Shown piece by piece: positions 28,394 through 36,638 of a DNA stretch of 64,000 bases (position 1 is the first letter of the stretch; the number at the start of each line of letters is the position of its first letter). Location of the stretch: NCBI GenBank assembly GCA_014762645.1, contig JABURP010000087.1, positions 1 to 64,000 of the forward strand, written 5' to 3'. Under the pieces are notes generated by a model, which was not told the origin of the DNA, made no database searches, and saw only the letters and a list, made by a program, of their open reading frames with translations. The translations under genes were made by a program, and so were the position numbers. This DNA is from Crocinitomicaceae bacterium (GTDB lineage: Bacteria; Bacteroidota; Bacteroidia; Flavobacteriales_D; Crocinitomicaceae).

Positions 28394-29675
28394 CTTCTAT
28401 ACTTTTTAATCGAATTGACACTGCGTTTTTGTGCGCTATTAAATGCTCAGCCTCCGCCATAACTTCTATGGTGGGTCCCAGGTTTTGTAAACCTTCCCGG
28501 GATATTTCCTGAAATGTGATCTTTTTTATGAATGCGTCCAGGTTAACGCCGCTATAATTGCGTGCAAAGCCATTGGTTGGTAATGTATGATTGGTCCCGG
28601 ATGCGTAATCACCTGCGCTTTCGGGAGTGTAATTCCCAATAAAAACCGAACCTGCGTTTATCAATTGATTAATGAATAGCGTATTATTCATGGTGCAAAG
28701 AATCAGGTGTTCGGGCGCATATTTGTTCATGACGTCAATGGCACTTTCGGTCGTTTCAAGGACAATTATGCGCGAATTCTCGAGTGATTTAAGTGCTAAT
28801 TGTCGTCTGGGTAAGTTTTTCAACTGATATTCGACGGCGCTATTGATTTTCTTCGCAAGCTCGAGACTTTCTACAATACAAACTGCCTGGCTATCTACTC
28901 CGTGTTCGGCTTGAGACAAGATATCAGAGGCTACATAATCAGCATTGGCGCTTTCATCTGCGATAATCATGATCTCCGAAGGACCTGCAGGCATATCAAT
29001 TGCAACATTAAACTGCTGAGCTTTTAACTTAGCTGCTGTCACGAATTGATTTCCCGGACCAAAAATTTTGTAGACAGCAGGAATGCTCTCCGTTCCTAAG
29101 GTCATGGCAGCAATGGCTTGTGCACCACCAACCTTGAATACAGTCTTGACACCAGAAACTTGTGCGGCGTAGAGGATGTGTGGATCAATAGTTCCGTTTA
29201 AACCAGGAGGTGTACAAAGAATCACTTCGCGGCATTGGGCTATTTGGGCTGGAATAGCGAGCATAAGTACCGTTGAAAACAAAGGCGCAGTTCCACCGGG
29301 GATATATATCCCTACCCTTTCAATACCACGACCTTCCTGCCAGCACTTCACTCCTGGACTTGTTTCAACTATTGTTGACCGCAATTCCTGTGCTTCGTGA
29401 AATATTCTGATGTTTTGAGCCGCTTTTTTGATTGCAGCTTTTGTGGCAGTCTTGATTTTACCACTTGCTGCATTGATTTCATTCTCAGAAACCTTGATAT
29501 CAGTGAGTTTTACTTTGTCGAATTGAAGTGAATACGCTCTCAACGCCTGATCTTTCCTGTTCCTGACATTTTCAAATATCTCATCAATAAGTGGAAGAAT
29601 TTCCTCATTGGAAATTGCCGGTCGCTCGCAATCCTTCAGTATTTCAACAATTGATTTATTTACCAGTATTTTCAT
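28383..29675 (-). CDS. hisD: Histidinol dehydrogenase
   Basis: A 430-residue zinc enzyme that oxidises histidinol to histidine in two NAD-dependent steps. Motifs: ERVGIYIPGGTAPLFSTVLML, KVGGAQAIAAMTLGTESIP, DMPAGPSEIMIIADESAN, the zinc-binding Gln and His in LSQAEHGVDSQA, and YAPEHLIL. It overlaps hisG by 1 bp (29675) and hisC by 11 bp. Confidence 0.97.
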   Translation of the reverse strand: MKILVNKSIVEILKDCERPAISNEEILPLIDEIFENVRNRKDQALRAYSLQFDKVKLTDIKVSENEINAASGKIKTATKAAIKKAAQNIRIFHEAQELRSTIVETSPGVKCWQEGRGIERVGIYIPGGTAPLFSTVLMLAIPAQIAQCREVILCTPPGLNGTIDPHILYAAQVSGVKTVFKVGGAQAIAAMTLGTESIPAVYKIFGPGNQFVTAAKLKAQQFNVAIDMPAGPSEIMIIADESANADYVASDILSQAEHGVDSQAVCIVESLELAKKINSAVEYQLKNLPRRQLALKSLENSRIIVLETTESAIDVMNKYAPEHLILCTMNNTLFINQLINAGSVFIGNYTPESAGDYASGTNHTLPTNGFARNYSGVNLDAFIKKITFQEISREGLQNLGPTIEVMAEAEHLIAHKNAVSIRLKSIEDEN

Positions 29676-30532
29676 TACTCAATAATTTTTTCAATTGGTG
29701 CAACGAGAATACCCTCGGCACCAGCATCTTTTAATTGATCAATCACTTCCCAAAAGTCATTTTCATCTATCACGGTGTGTAATGAACTCCACCCTTCTTT
29801 TGCTAACGGAAGTATGGTGGGGCTTTTAAGCACAGGAAGCAAAGCTGCAACATCCGAAATTTTTTCATTCGGTACGTTCATGAGAATGTATTTGGATGTT
29901 TTGGCACGAAGAACGGCTCTGATTCGAAAATTTAGTTTGTCAATCAGCAACCTGATTTCAGCAGTTGGATTGGGTTCTTCAACGAGCACTGCCTCTGACT
30001 TCAGAATAACATTTGTTTCTTTTAATCCATTTTTAAAGAGCGTACTTCCTGTGCTCACAATGTCACAAATAGCATCTGCCAGACCAATATTTGGAGCAAT
30101 TTCCACCGATCCGGAAATTTTGTGTACACGTGTTTCAATCCCATATTCTGAAAAGTACCTGGCGAGCGTGTTTGGATAGGAAGTAGCTATTTTCTTTCCC
30201 TCGAAGTAATTAATGTCTGCAACATCAATGTCCTTAGGTACAGCTAGCGAAACCCGGCATTTGGAGAAATTTAGTTTACTTATCACCTCCAGTTGGCTTT
30301 CAGTTTCGTACAGCACATTTTCTCCAATTATGCCCAGGTTAACTATTCCATCCTGTACATATTTTGGGATATCGGAATTTCTCAGATAGTAGACTTCCAA
30401 TGGGAAATTGGATGCTTCCGCTTTTAACTGATCCTTTCCGTTATCAATTGAAATTCCGCATTGTTTCAGAAGTTTCAGGCTGTCGTCCTTTAGCCTTCCT
30501 GATTTTTGAATTGCGATTTTTAGTTTACTCAC
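29675..30532 (-). CDS. hisG: ATP phosphoribosyltransferase (long form)
   Basis: First enzyme of histidine synthesis and its feedback-controlled step. The GTG start at 30532 (VSKLKIAIQKSGRL) is preferred. The frame runs back to an ATG at 30586, but that codon lies inside the attenuator stem. From the GTG it is about 285 residues, the HisG-L length, with a C-terminal regulatory domain (about 215-285, VIDQLKDAGAEGILVAPIEKIIE). Phosphate loop DIVSTGSTLFKNGL is visible. Expression is governed by the leader peptide and attenuator at 30575-30692. Confidence 0.95.
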   Translation of the reverse strand: MSKLKIAIQKSGRLKDDSLKLLKQCGISIDNGKDQLKAEASNFPLEVYYLRNSDIPKYVQDGIVNLGIIGENVLYETESQLEVISKLNFSKCRVSLAVPKDIDVADINYFEGKKIATSYPNTLARYFSEYGIETRVHKISGSVEIAPNIGLADAICDIVSTGSTLFKNGLKETNVILKSEAVLVEEPNPTAEIRLLIDKLNFRIRAVLRAKTSKYILMNVPNEKISDVAALLPVLKSPTILPLAKEGWSSLHTVIDENDFWEVIDQLKDAGAEGILVAPIEKIIE

Positions 30533-30574
30533 AGTTTTAAAAATGTGTCTGAGCAAACAGGAAGGACCTTGAAA

Positions 30575-30604
30575 CAAAAAACCCATCTGATTGCTCAGAC
30601 GGGT
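30575..30604 (-). terminator. his operon attenuator (Rho-independent terminator)
   Basis: On the minus strand ACCCGTCTGA pairs with TCAGATGGGT (10 bp, one G:U) around a GCAA tetraloop, followed by TTTTTT. It lies between the his leader peptide and hisG. The 5' arm can instead pair with sequence overlapping the end of the leader peptide (about 30640-30657), giving a plausible antiterminator. It can also pair with a downstream copy at 30547-30556. Confidence 0.9.
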
Positions 30605-30647
30605 TAGTAATGTTATCTATTTTTTACACATATCACTTCCTCCCTGC

Positions 30648-30692
30648 CTAAGCGCAAGTAATGAAATGATGATGATGTAAATTTGTGTTCAT
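30648..30692 (-). CDS. hisL: his operon leader peptide
   Basis: ATG at 30692, then the 14-codon peptide MNTNLHHHHFITCA and TAG. Four consecutive His codons make it a histidine-supply sensor. When charged tRNA-His is short the ribosome should stall at the His codons and leave the segment around the TAG codon free to pair with the terminator arm. When histidine is plentiful the ribosome reaches the stop, masks that segment and the terminator forms. The distance from stop codon to terminator stem (44 nt) suits this. A TACATTTG -7 element lies 18 bp upstream. Confidence 0.88.
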   Translation of the reverse strand: MNTNLHHHHFITCA

Positions 30693-30709
30693 TGTTTCAA
30701 TTCTAGGTT

Positions 30710-30717
30710 CAAATGTA
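30710..30717 (-). promoter_or_regulatory. -7 promoter element of the his operon (TACATTTG)
   Basis: A perfect TAnnTTTG match on the minus strand, placing transcription start near 30703, about 11 nt before the leader ATG. A clear -33 TTTG is not seen. Confidence 0.55.
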
Positions 30718-30769
30718 ATACAAGTATTTTAAAAAATTCACTCTCTGTAAAAAAATCTATTCCTTAAAA

Positions 30770-30806
30770 CAAAAATCCCTGGCCTCTTTATTCAAGAAAC
30801 CAGGGT
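30770..30806 (-). terminator. Terminator downstream of the small membrane protein gene
   Basis: CCCTGG (30777-30782) pairs with CCAGGG (30800-30805), with partial pairing inside, and the minus strand continues with ATTTTTGTTTT. It separates the 30862-31263 gene from the his promoter. Confidence 0.65.
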
Positions 30807-30861
30807 TATCACTCACCTTAAGTAATGAAATCTAAAAAATAGATTCACCAATCAAAAGATC

Positions 30862-31263
30862 TTAAAATAAAGTAGCCATGGGCTCAGACCATGAAACTAA
30901 ATGATATATTATCACGCAAATGTCAATTATACAGGCAATAATTACGGTCCATAGTAAGATTCTCATTGGTGCAACTGCAAGAATCATAACCAATGAAGCC
31001 ATTGTAGGGATAATTAGAATTGCTATTTCTACTGGACTGGTCATTGCTCCCAACCCTACAGCAGTTCCTGCCAATACTCCAATTAACAATAATGCTATTG
31101 CATAAATTCCGTATCGGTTAAAATTATACTCTCCAACCAGAGCATCTAACCATTTAATTCCTGAAAATTCTTCCGGACCTTTGACTTTTGCAGGAGTAGA
31201 AACATGTACTTCTTTACCAACTGTTGTAGTCTTTGATCCTGTTATACTTGTTGACTGCGACAT
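30862..31263 (-). CDS. Small membrane protein, unknown function
   Basis: About 133 residues from ATG 31263 (MSQSTSITGSK), which has AAGAAGAACT directly upstream; the longer frame from 31290 lacks such a site. A Ser/Thr-rich cytoplasmic-looking head (about 35 residues) is followed by a short soluble part (GIKWLDALVGEYNFNRYG) and three hydrophobic segments (YAIALLLIGVLAGTAVGLG, VEIAILIIPTMASLVMILA, ILLWTVIIACIIDICVIIY). No family recognised. It has its own terminator. Confidence 0.65.
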   Translation of the reverse strand: MSQSTSITGSKTTTVGKEVHVSTPAKVKGPEEFSGIKWLDALVGEYNFNRYGIYAIALLLIGVLAGTAVGLGAMTSPVEIAILIIPTMASLVMILAVAPMRILLWTVIIACIIDICVIIYHLVSWSEPMATLF

Positions 31264-31376
31264 AGTTCTTCTTATTTTGTACTTCACCAAAATTAAGGGA
31301 GAACAAGCTGAGAAATAATGACGCTCAACACGTTAGAATATGACTTTTGTCAGTTTTTGACTTATTGTAGTGTTAA

Positions 31377-32399
31377 TCAATTAGATAGGCGATATTCAAA
31401 GACTGCTACTTTACCTTCTTTACCTGAAAAATAGAGTTTGTCTTCCCCCACGCGAACCGAGTAATATGTTTCTGCTGTCAGTAGATTCCAATTTTCACCT
31501 TTATTGATTGAATAATATGTTGCTATTCTTCCAGTAGCCACCAGGAATGACGCATCTTTGTTGCCGTGTACACATGAGGTGTATCCACCAAGTCCTTTTC
31601 CTCGCTCTTCCCAGGTTTTTCCTCCATCAGGAGTATAGAAACATATTTTTTCATTGTCATCTGGATTTTGATAGCTTCCACCAATTATTATTCCTTCGTT
31701 TTCGCTCCAAAAGTACATACTGTAGATACCATAAGAATCTCCGGGTTTGATAGGAGTTGGTCGGATTGTCCAACTTTTCCCCATGTCATAGGAGCAATAA
31801 AGTCTGGCGGTATCAGACATCCCTGTACCTATATAAATCGTTGATTCACCTACTGCAGCTATTCCTGTTCCACTTGCTGCAAAACCTGCTTCGTTGGGAA
31901 GCGCATACGGTAAGCTCTCAGAATTTAATGGTCGCCAGATCTCTCCTCCATCAAGTGTCACCATTACTATGAATTTCCCATTCACCGGATCAGCATAAGC
32001 CACGCCTCTTTGATCATCCCAAAATGCCAAACCGTCAATAAAAACACCTGAACGATCATACACGAGTTTTACTGATCTTCTATCTGCAGAAACCTTCCAT
32101 ATTTTTCCCTGATCTCCAGAATTAATAAATATCATACTGCCATCAGAGCGAACATAAACATCTCTTAAATCAGTTCCGCCTTTTAAACTGTCCGTTGTTT
32201 GCTGAAAATCATTAGAAAATATAGAATAGACACCATCCTTTCCACCTACGACAAATCCGTTATCTGTGTGATAGAGGGCCCGGGAGTGTTTACCTATTTG
32301 ATTATATCCTTCGAATACTTTTTTTACCTGGACCGGACTACATGAGAACAGAACGAAAAAACTCAGTAAAATGCTAAAATAGAGAAGCCTGTGAGTCAT
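31377..32399 (-). CDS. BNR/YCF48-like beta-propeller lipoprotein
   Basis: A 340-residue lipoprotein (LLSFFVLFSC). The mature part is a six- or seven-bladed propeller with BNR-like Asp-box units: VTLDGGEIWRPLN, SYDMGKSWTIRP, TPDGGKTWEER and SINKGENWNLL. This is the sialidase/photosystem-II-stability-type repeat found in many exported Bacteroidota proteins. It overlaps the topoisomerase IV A gene by 26 bp, so it is probably its translationally coupled distal partner, though no functional link is evident. Confidence 0.82.
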   Translation of the reverse strand: MTHRLLYFSILLSFFVLFSCSPVQVKKVFEGYNQIGKHSRALYHTDNGFVVGGKDGVYSIFSNDFQQTTDSLKGGTDLRDVYVRSDGSMIFINSGDQGKIWKVSADRRSVKLVYDRSGVFIDGLAFWDDQRGVAYADPVNGKFIVMVTLDGGEIWRPLNSESLPYALPNEAGFAASGTGIAAVGESTIYIGTGMSDTARLYCSYDMGKSWTIRPTPIKPGDSYGIYSMYFWSENEGIIIGGSYQNPDDNEKICFYTPDGGKTWEERGKGLGGYTSCVHGNKDASFLVATGRIATYYSINKGENWNLLTAETYYSVRVGEDKLYFSGKEGKVAVFEYRLSN

Positions 32400-35127
32400 C
32401 TTCCGGATCTTTAATCGGATTTTTCTTCTTGCCTTTGGCCTTTTTTCCTTCAGCTTTGATATCCCATTCTACTTCAACGGGAGCATCACCATCATTCTTC
32501 AGTTCCTGTTCCTGATCGTCTTCTGAATCATCATCATTTTCAGCAGTAGTGATTTCTTCGTTATCCTCTTCTTCATCTTCAGTATCAGGCCATGGTTCTT
32601 CTCCTTCAATGCCACCAATGAGTTCTATGTCTTTAACAGCTAGTTTTGTTAATTGATTTCCTTGAGTTTTCATTCCCTTAACGTCTATGAACTCCTCAAG
32701 GTCAATGATTTTATCAGGAAGGTTTTTGGTTTCCTTTAACCGCTTATTAAAGATGATTTTTGCTTTTGGTTTGTATGCCGTTGATACAACGTCCAAATGA
32801 GAGCCTTCAGTTTCTGAAATAAATGACGTTTTCTTATCCGATTTAACTTCCACCAGAAAACGCTTGACAAAATGCAATTCTTTCTCTCCATCATAATAAA
32901 CAACAGAAAGCGGTCGATCCGGATGCCATTTTTCAATGTGGATCAGGTTATCTGCAAACCTATTGGAAAGGTCAAAATTTGTAATACGCAGTTCGCCTGA
33001 CTCGAATAAAGTTAGTAGCTTGTCGTCTCCTTTGAATTTCCCAAGGAATTTACCTCTGCCATCTACATTTAATCTTTTAACTACATCATCCCACCAAATC
33101 TTTCTGGCTGCTAACGTAGATTCTCCTACTTCTTTCTGAACAACCTTAGAAACTATCTCTTTAGTTACTCGATTACCAGCTGCTCCCCTACCTTTGATGA
33201 GTAAATCTCCGAAATCAATATCAAATTTCACACGTTTCAGATGAGGCCGTGGTCTGAGCTGAACCTGCACCACTTCACGTTCGCCATTCGGATGATAGGA
33301 GAAGTAAAATACTTTAGAGCCTTTGGTACCCTTAGTTAGGTCGTATTCCTTATCCCGCGTTATACTTTTTACGGCAAACCTCTTCATCATGGTTGGACCG
33401 CCTTCTTTTCCGTCGCGGTAGATCATGTGATAAATAGTTCGTTGATCGCCTTTTTTCCAAACAGTACAGTGAATAATGCCTTTGCCGACAAATTTCTTAT
33501 CAGCAATTTTGGTTACCATCATTTTTCCTGACTTGAAGAAGACGATCACATCATCCAGATCACTACAATCTTTCACAAACTCCGCACCTCTCAATCCCCA
33601 ACCAATAAATCCTTCTTTTTTATCAACGTATAATTTCTTATTGGCCACCACCACTTTTTGAACAGCAATACTATCGAAAGCTCTAATTTCAGTTTTACGT
33701 TCTTTTCCTTCACCAAATTTCTTTTTGAGGTCTTTGAAATAATCAATGGCAAAATCGACAATATGCTTGAGGTTGTGGGCAATTTCTTTTAACTCTTCTT
33801 CCAAAGATTCAATGAACGTATCCGCTTTATCTGAATCGTGTTTGGTGATCCTACGCATTTTGATTTCCAGCAAACGCTTGATGTCATCATCTGTAACCTC
33901 TCTTTTGAGATGCTTAATGTGAGGTTTCAGCAATTTATGTGTAACCTCAATGGCTTCTTCATACGTTTTACCATCAAATTCAATATATATCTTCTGTTCA
34001 ATGAAAATCTTTTCCAGCGAAGCAAAATGCCATTGTTCCTCTAGCTCCCCTTTTCTAATCTCCAATTCCAGCTTAAGAAGTTCAACCGTTTTGTCGGTAT
34101 TGATCTTAAGGATTTCATCTACAGATAAGAAAAGCGGCTTATTGTCTACTATCACGGATGTATTTGGTGAGATAGACATTTCACAGTTGGTAAATGCGTA
34201 AAGCGCGTCAATTGTTTTATCAGGAGATACACCGGTTCCCAGGTTGATCAAGATTTCTACTTCGGCAGCTGTATTGTCCTCAATCTTCTTAACCTTAATT
34301 TTCCCTTTTTCGTTTGCCTTAATAATAGAGTCGATCAAAGTACCCGTAGTAGTTCCAAACGGAATTTCAGTAATCTTTAAGGTTTTGTTATCGACTTTTT
34401 CAATACGCGCTCTAATTCTTACTTTTCCACCACGTTGGCCACCGTTATAATTGGAAAAATCAGCCATTCCGCCTTGAGGAAAATCAGGTAATATTTTGGA
34501 TTTTTTTCCTCTCAAAATATCTACCGAAGCATCTATAAGTTCATTAAAATTATGCGGCATTACCTTACAGGCCATTCCTACCGCAATACCTTCAGCACCC
34601 TGGGCGAGTAATAATGGAAACTTAACGGGTAATAATATAGGTTCTTTGTTTCGTCCATCATAAGAAGGAGCCCACTCCGTTGTTTTTGCATTAAAAACGA
34701 CGTGAAGTGCAAATTTTGAGAGCCTTGCTTCAATATAACGGGGTGCCGCGGATGAATCACCAGTAAGGATGTTTCCCCAGTTTCCCTGTGTATCAATCAG
34801 CAAGTCTTTTTGGCCCATTTGAACCATAGCATCACCGATAGAAGCATCTCCGTGAGGGTGATACTTCATGGTGTTACCTATGACGTTCGCAACTTTATTA
34901 TAACGACCATCATCCATTTCTTTCATGGAATGCATAATTCGCCGTTGAACCGGTTTAAAACCGTCCAATAAAGCAGGAACTGCTCTTTCAAGAATTACAT
35001 AAGATGCGTAATCAAGGAACCAATCCTTGTACATTCCGGACAAAGGGATTATTCCACCCTCTTCCCTGCCATCTTCGTTTGATGAACTGGATTCTTCTTC
35101 CTGATATGATTCGTTCTCCTCTGACAT
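32374..35127 (-). CDS. parC: DNA topoisomerase IV subunit A (Bacteroidota ParC type)
   Basis: A 917-residue type IIA topoisomerase A subunit. It has an acidic Ser-rich N-tail, then ILERAVPALLDGFKPVQRRIMHSM, NTMKYHPHGDASIGDAMVQMGQ and the catalytic Tyr in SSAAPRYIEARLSKFA. The C-terminal region lacks the GyrA box (QRRGGKG), so decatenation rather than supercoiling is expected. The last residues are strongly acidic, then Lys-rich, and end DDSQASLF, resembling a sliding-clamp-binding peptide. Its partner ParE is encoded 4.5 kb upstream on the same strand. Distinct from gyrA at 8741. Confidence 0.93.
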   Translation of the reverse strand: MSEENESYQEEESSSSNEDGREEGGIIPLSGMYKDWFLDYASYVILERAVPALLDGFKPVQRRIMHSMKEMDDGRYNKVANVIGNTMKYHPHGDASIGDAMVQMGQKDLLIDTQGNWGNILTGDSSAAPRYIEARLSKFALHVVFNAKTTEWAPSYDGRNKEPILLPVKFPLLLAQGAEGIAVGMACKVMPHNFNELIDASVDILRGKKSKILPDFPQGGMADFSNYNGGQRGGKVRIRARIEKVDNKTLKITEIPFGTTTGTLIDSIIKANEKGKIKVKKIEDNTAAEVEILINLGTGVSPDKTIDALYAFTNCEMSISPNTSVIVDNKPLFLSVDEILKINTDKTVELLKLELEIRKGELEEQWHFASLEKIFIEQKIYIEFDGKTYEEAIEVTHKLLKPHIKHLKREVTDDDIKRLLEIKMRRITKHDSDKADTFIESLEEELKEIAHNLKHIVDFAIDYFKDLKKKFGEGKERKTEIRAFDSIAVQKVVVANKKLYVDKKEGFIGWGLRGAEFVKDCSDLDDVIVFFKSGKMMVTKIADKKFVGKGIIHCTVWKKGDQRTIYHMIYRDGKEGGPTMMKRFAVKSITRDKEYDLTKGTKGSKVFYFSYHPNGEREVVQVQLRPRPHLKRVKFDIDFGDLLIKGRGAAGNRVTKEIVSKVVQKEVGESTLAARKIWWDDVVKRLNVDGRGKFLGKFKGDDKLLTLFESGELRITNFDLSNRFADNLIHIEKWHPDRPLSVVYYDGEKELHFVKRFLVEVKSDKKTSFISETEGSHLDVVSTAYKPKAKIIFNKRLKETKNLPDKIIDLEEFIDVKGMKTQGNQLTKLAVKDIELIGGIEGEEPWPDTEDEEEDNEEITTAENDDDSEDDQEQELKNDGDAPVEVEWDIKAEGKKAKGKKKNPIKDPEDDSQASLF

Positions 35128-35209
35128 AATAAATCGACCTTCAAAAATAGTAAGAAGTGACTGATATTATTTGAGTAAAAGGCAGGAGTTATCAACAGTT
35201 TTGTATGAG

Positions 35210-36340
35210 CTATTCACGTCTTTTCAGTTGAAAACCGCTAAAAAAGACAATAATTGCGATTAACAAGACTATAATTAAGAGATTTCGCCAAATATAATAA
35301 GAGGTGGATGAAGAACTTGTTGTCACTTCTGATTGTTCGCCGGGCAGTTTTCTTTCTTCAATATTGACAAGTACAGAATCTTGAAGATTAGCATACGCCT
35401 CTTGATACTTTCTTGCGCTAGGTTCATCTCCCAGGGTTCTGTACAGCAAGGCTAAAACATAGTAATTGTCTTTCCTTTCTTTTTTGAGATTAAATTCCTG
35501 CGCCAGGCGAAGTCCTTCTTGTGCATGTTTTTCTGCTAGATCCAAATTTCCTGCTGCGATATATACACGTGAAATTTCTGCTCTGGCATAAGATTCCCAC
35601 CTAAAATCATTCAACCTTTCAAACCGAGTTATTGCAGATCGGTACAATCTCAAGCTCTTGTTGATGTCTCCAATCAGAAAGTTATAATGAGCAATTGAAG
35701 TTAAGGCAGCGTTTGAAGTGTTCATGTAGTTATTCTCTTCTTCAATCTCTTCCACTTGCTGGTACATTTCGAGGGCTTTTAAGGTATCTCCTATATCCTC
35801 ATACATACTACCGCTATAGGCACTGAGATCTGAGACCAATTGATCATTATTCTGCTTACGCGCTAAATCAATAGCCTTATTGTTCCATTCAATGGCAAGT
35901 TGATAGTTGTGAACAGAGGAATAAACAAAGGAATAACCGCGATAGGCACGTATGATGCCCTCCTGGGAATTCAATTCTTCAGCAAGTCGCAAAGCTTCAT
36001 CATAATAACGGATGCCTTTTTTAAACTCCAAATAATACGACACATAAATATGTGCAATGGAGAAAGCGGCATCCATTTCTCCTACTTTATAATCAATCTC
36101 TTTTGATAAATCCCTGGCCAGGTTGGCATAAGTTAAACTGATCGGGAAATCGCTAACCGCAAGATACTCATCAGCTAAGGCCAGGTAAGTATCGACCGTT
36201 TGAGCATCCTTATTCTGAAGTGTGAGAATTAGAATGAGTGAATCAAGTTTTGTTGAATCTATCGTTTGCGCTTTTGATACAGGAGACCAAAATAACGCAC
36301 AAACTAAAAGAAGTGTTATATCTCTGATTTTCAATCTCAA
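35210..36340 (-). CDS. TPR protein with C-terminal membrane anchor, no kinase domain
   Basis: A 376-residue protein with a signal peptide and about six TPR units (GIIRAYRGYSFVYSSVHNYQLAIEWNNKAIDLA, LTSIAHYNFLIGDINKSLRLYRSAI, ARAEISRVYIAAGNLDLAEKHAQEGL). One transmembrane helix (LLIIVLLIAIIVFFSGF) is followed by only LKRRE. The layout equals the sensor half of TPR-membrane-LytS kinases such as the one at 62428, but the kinase half is missing. It may be a partner subunit or a truncated sensor. It lies between parC and a T9SS gene on the same strand. Confidence 0.8.
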   Translation of the reverse strand: MRLKIRDITLLLVCALFWSPVSKAQTIDSTKLDSLILILTLQNKDAQTVDTYLALADEYLAVSDFPISLTYANLARDLSKEIDYKVGEMDAAFSIAHIYVSYYLEFKKGIRYYDEALRLAEELNSQEGIIRAYRGYSFVYSSVHNYQLAIEWNNKAIDLARKQNNDQLVSDLSAYSGSMYEDIGDTLKALEMYQQVEEIEEENNYMNTSNAALTSIAHYNFLIGDINKSLRLYRSAITRFERLNDFRWESYARAEISRVYIAAGNLDLAEKHAQEGLRLAQEFNLKKERKDNYYVLALLYRTLGDEPSARKYQEAYANLQDSVLVNIEERKLPGEQSEVTTSSSSTSYYIWRNLLIIVLLIAIIVFFSGFQLKRRE

Positions 36341-36466
36341 TCCGGTTCGATTTAGAGGTTCAATATTGCCGTCAAAGGTAATGATTATCGATTCCTCTCA
36401 CTAGTCTATAGTTATAATTTCGACCTAAATCGAATTAAAATAGATGAATGCGGCAGGTATAAACAT

Positions 36467-36491
36467 AAAAACCTCCCCACGAGTGAGGAGG
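36467..36491 (-). terminator. Terminator of the T9SS type B cargo gene
   Basis: CCTCCCC (36472-36478) pairs with GTGAGGAGG's GAGGAGG part (36485-36491), 7 bp with one G:U on the minus strand, followed by TTTTTATG. Confidence 0.65.
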
Positions 36492-36638
36492 CTGCCATTT
36501 GATGCGATCATTAATAAATGATGAGATTAATTGGCGATTAATCTGATCTTAAACAAGAAACAATCGTACCAAAAAGTAGCCTCTTGAGTAAAGCGACAGA
36601 GACAATGAGTGAAATGTCGTTAAAAAAAAATTAACAGT

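Noticed and set aside
30533-30586. ATG start of hisG at 30586
   Set aside because: The codon lies inside the attenuator stem, and the extra residues are not HisG-like; GTG 30532 fits the family start.
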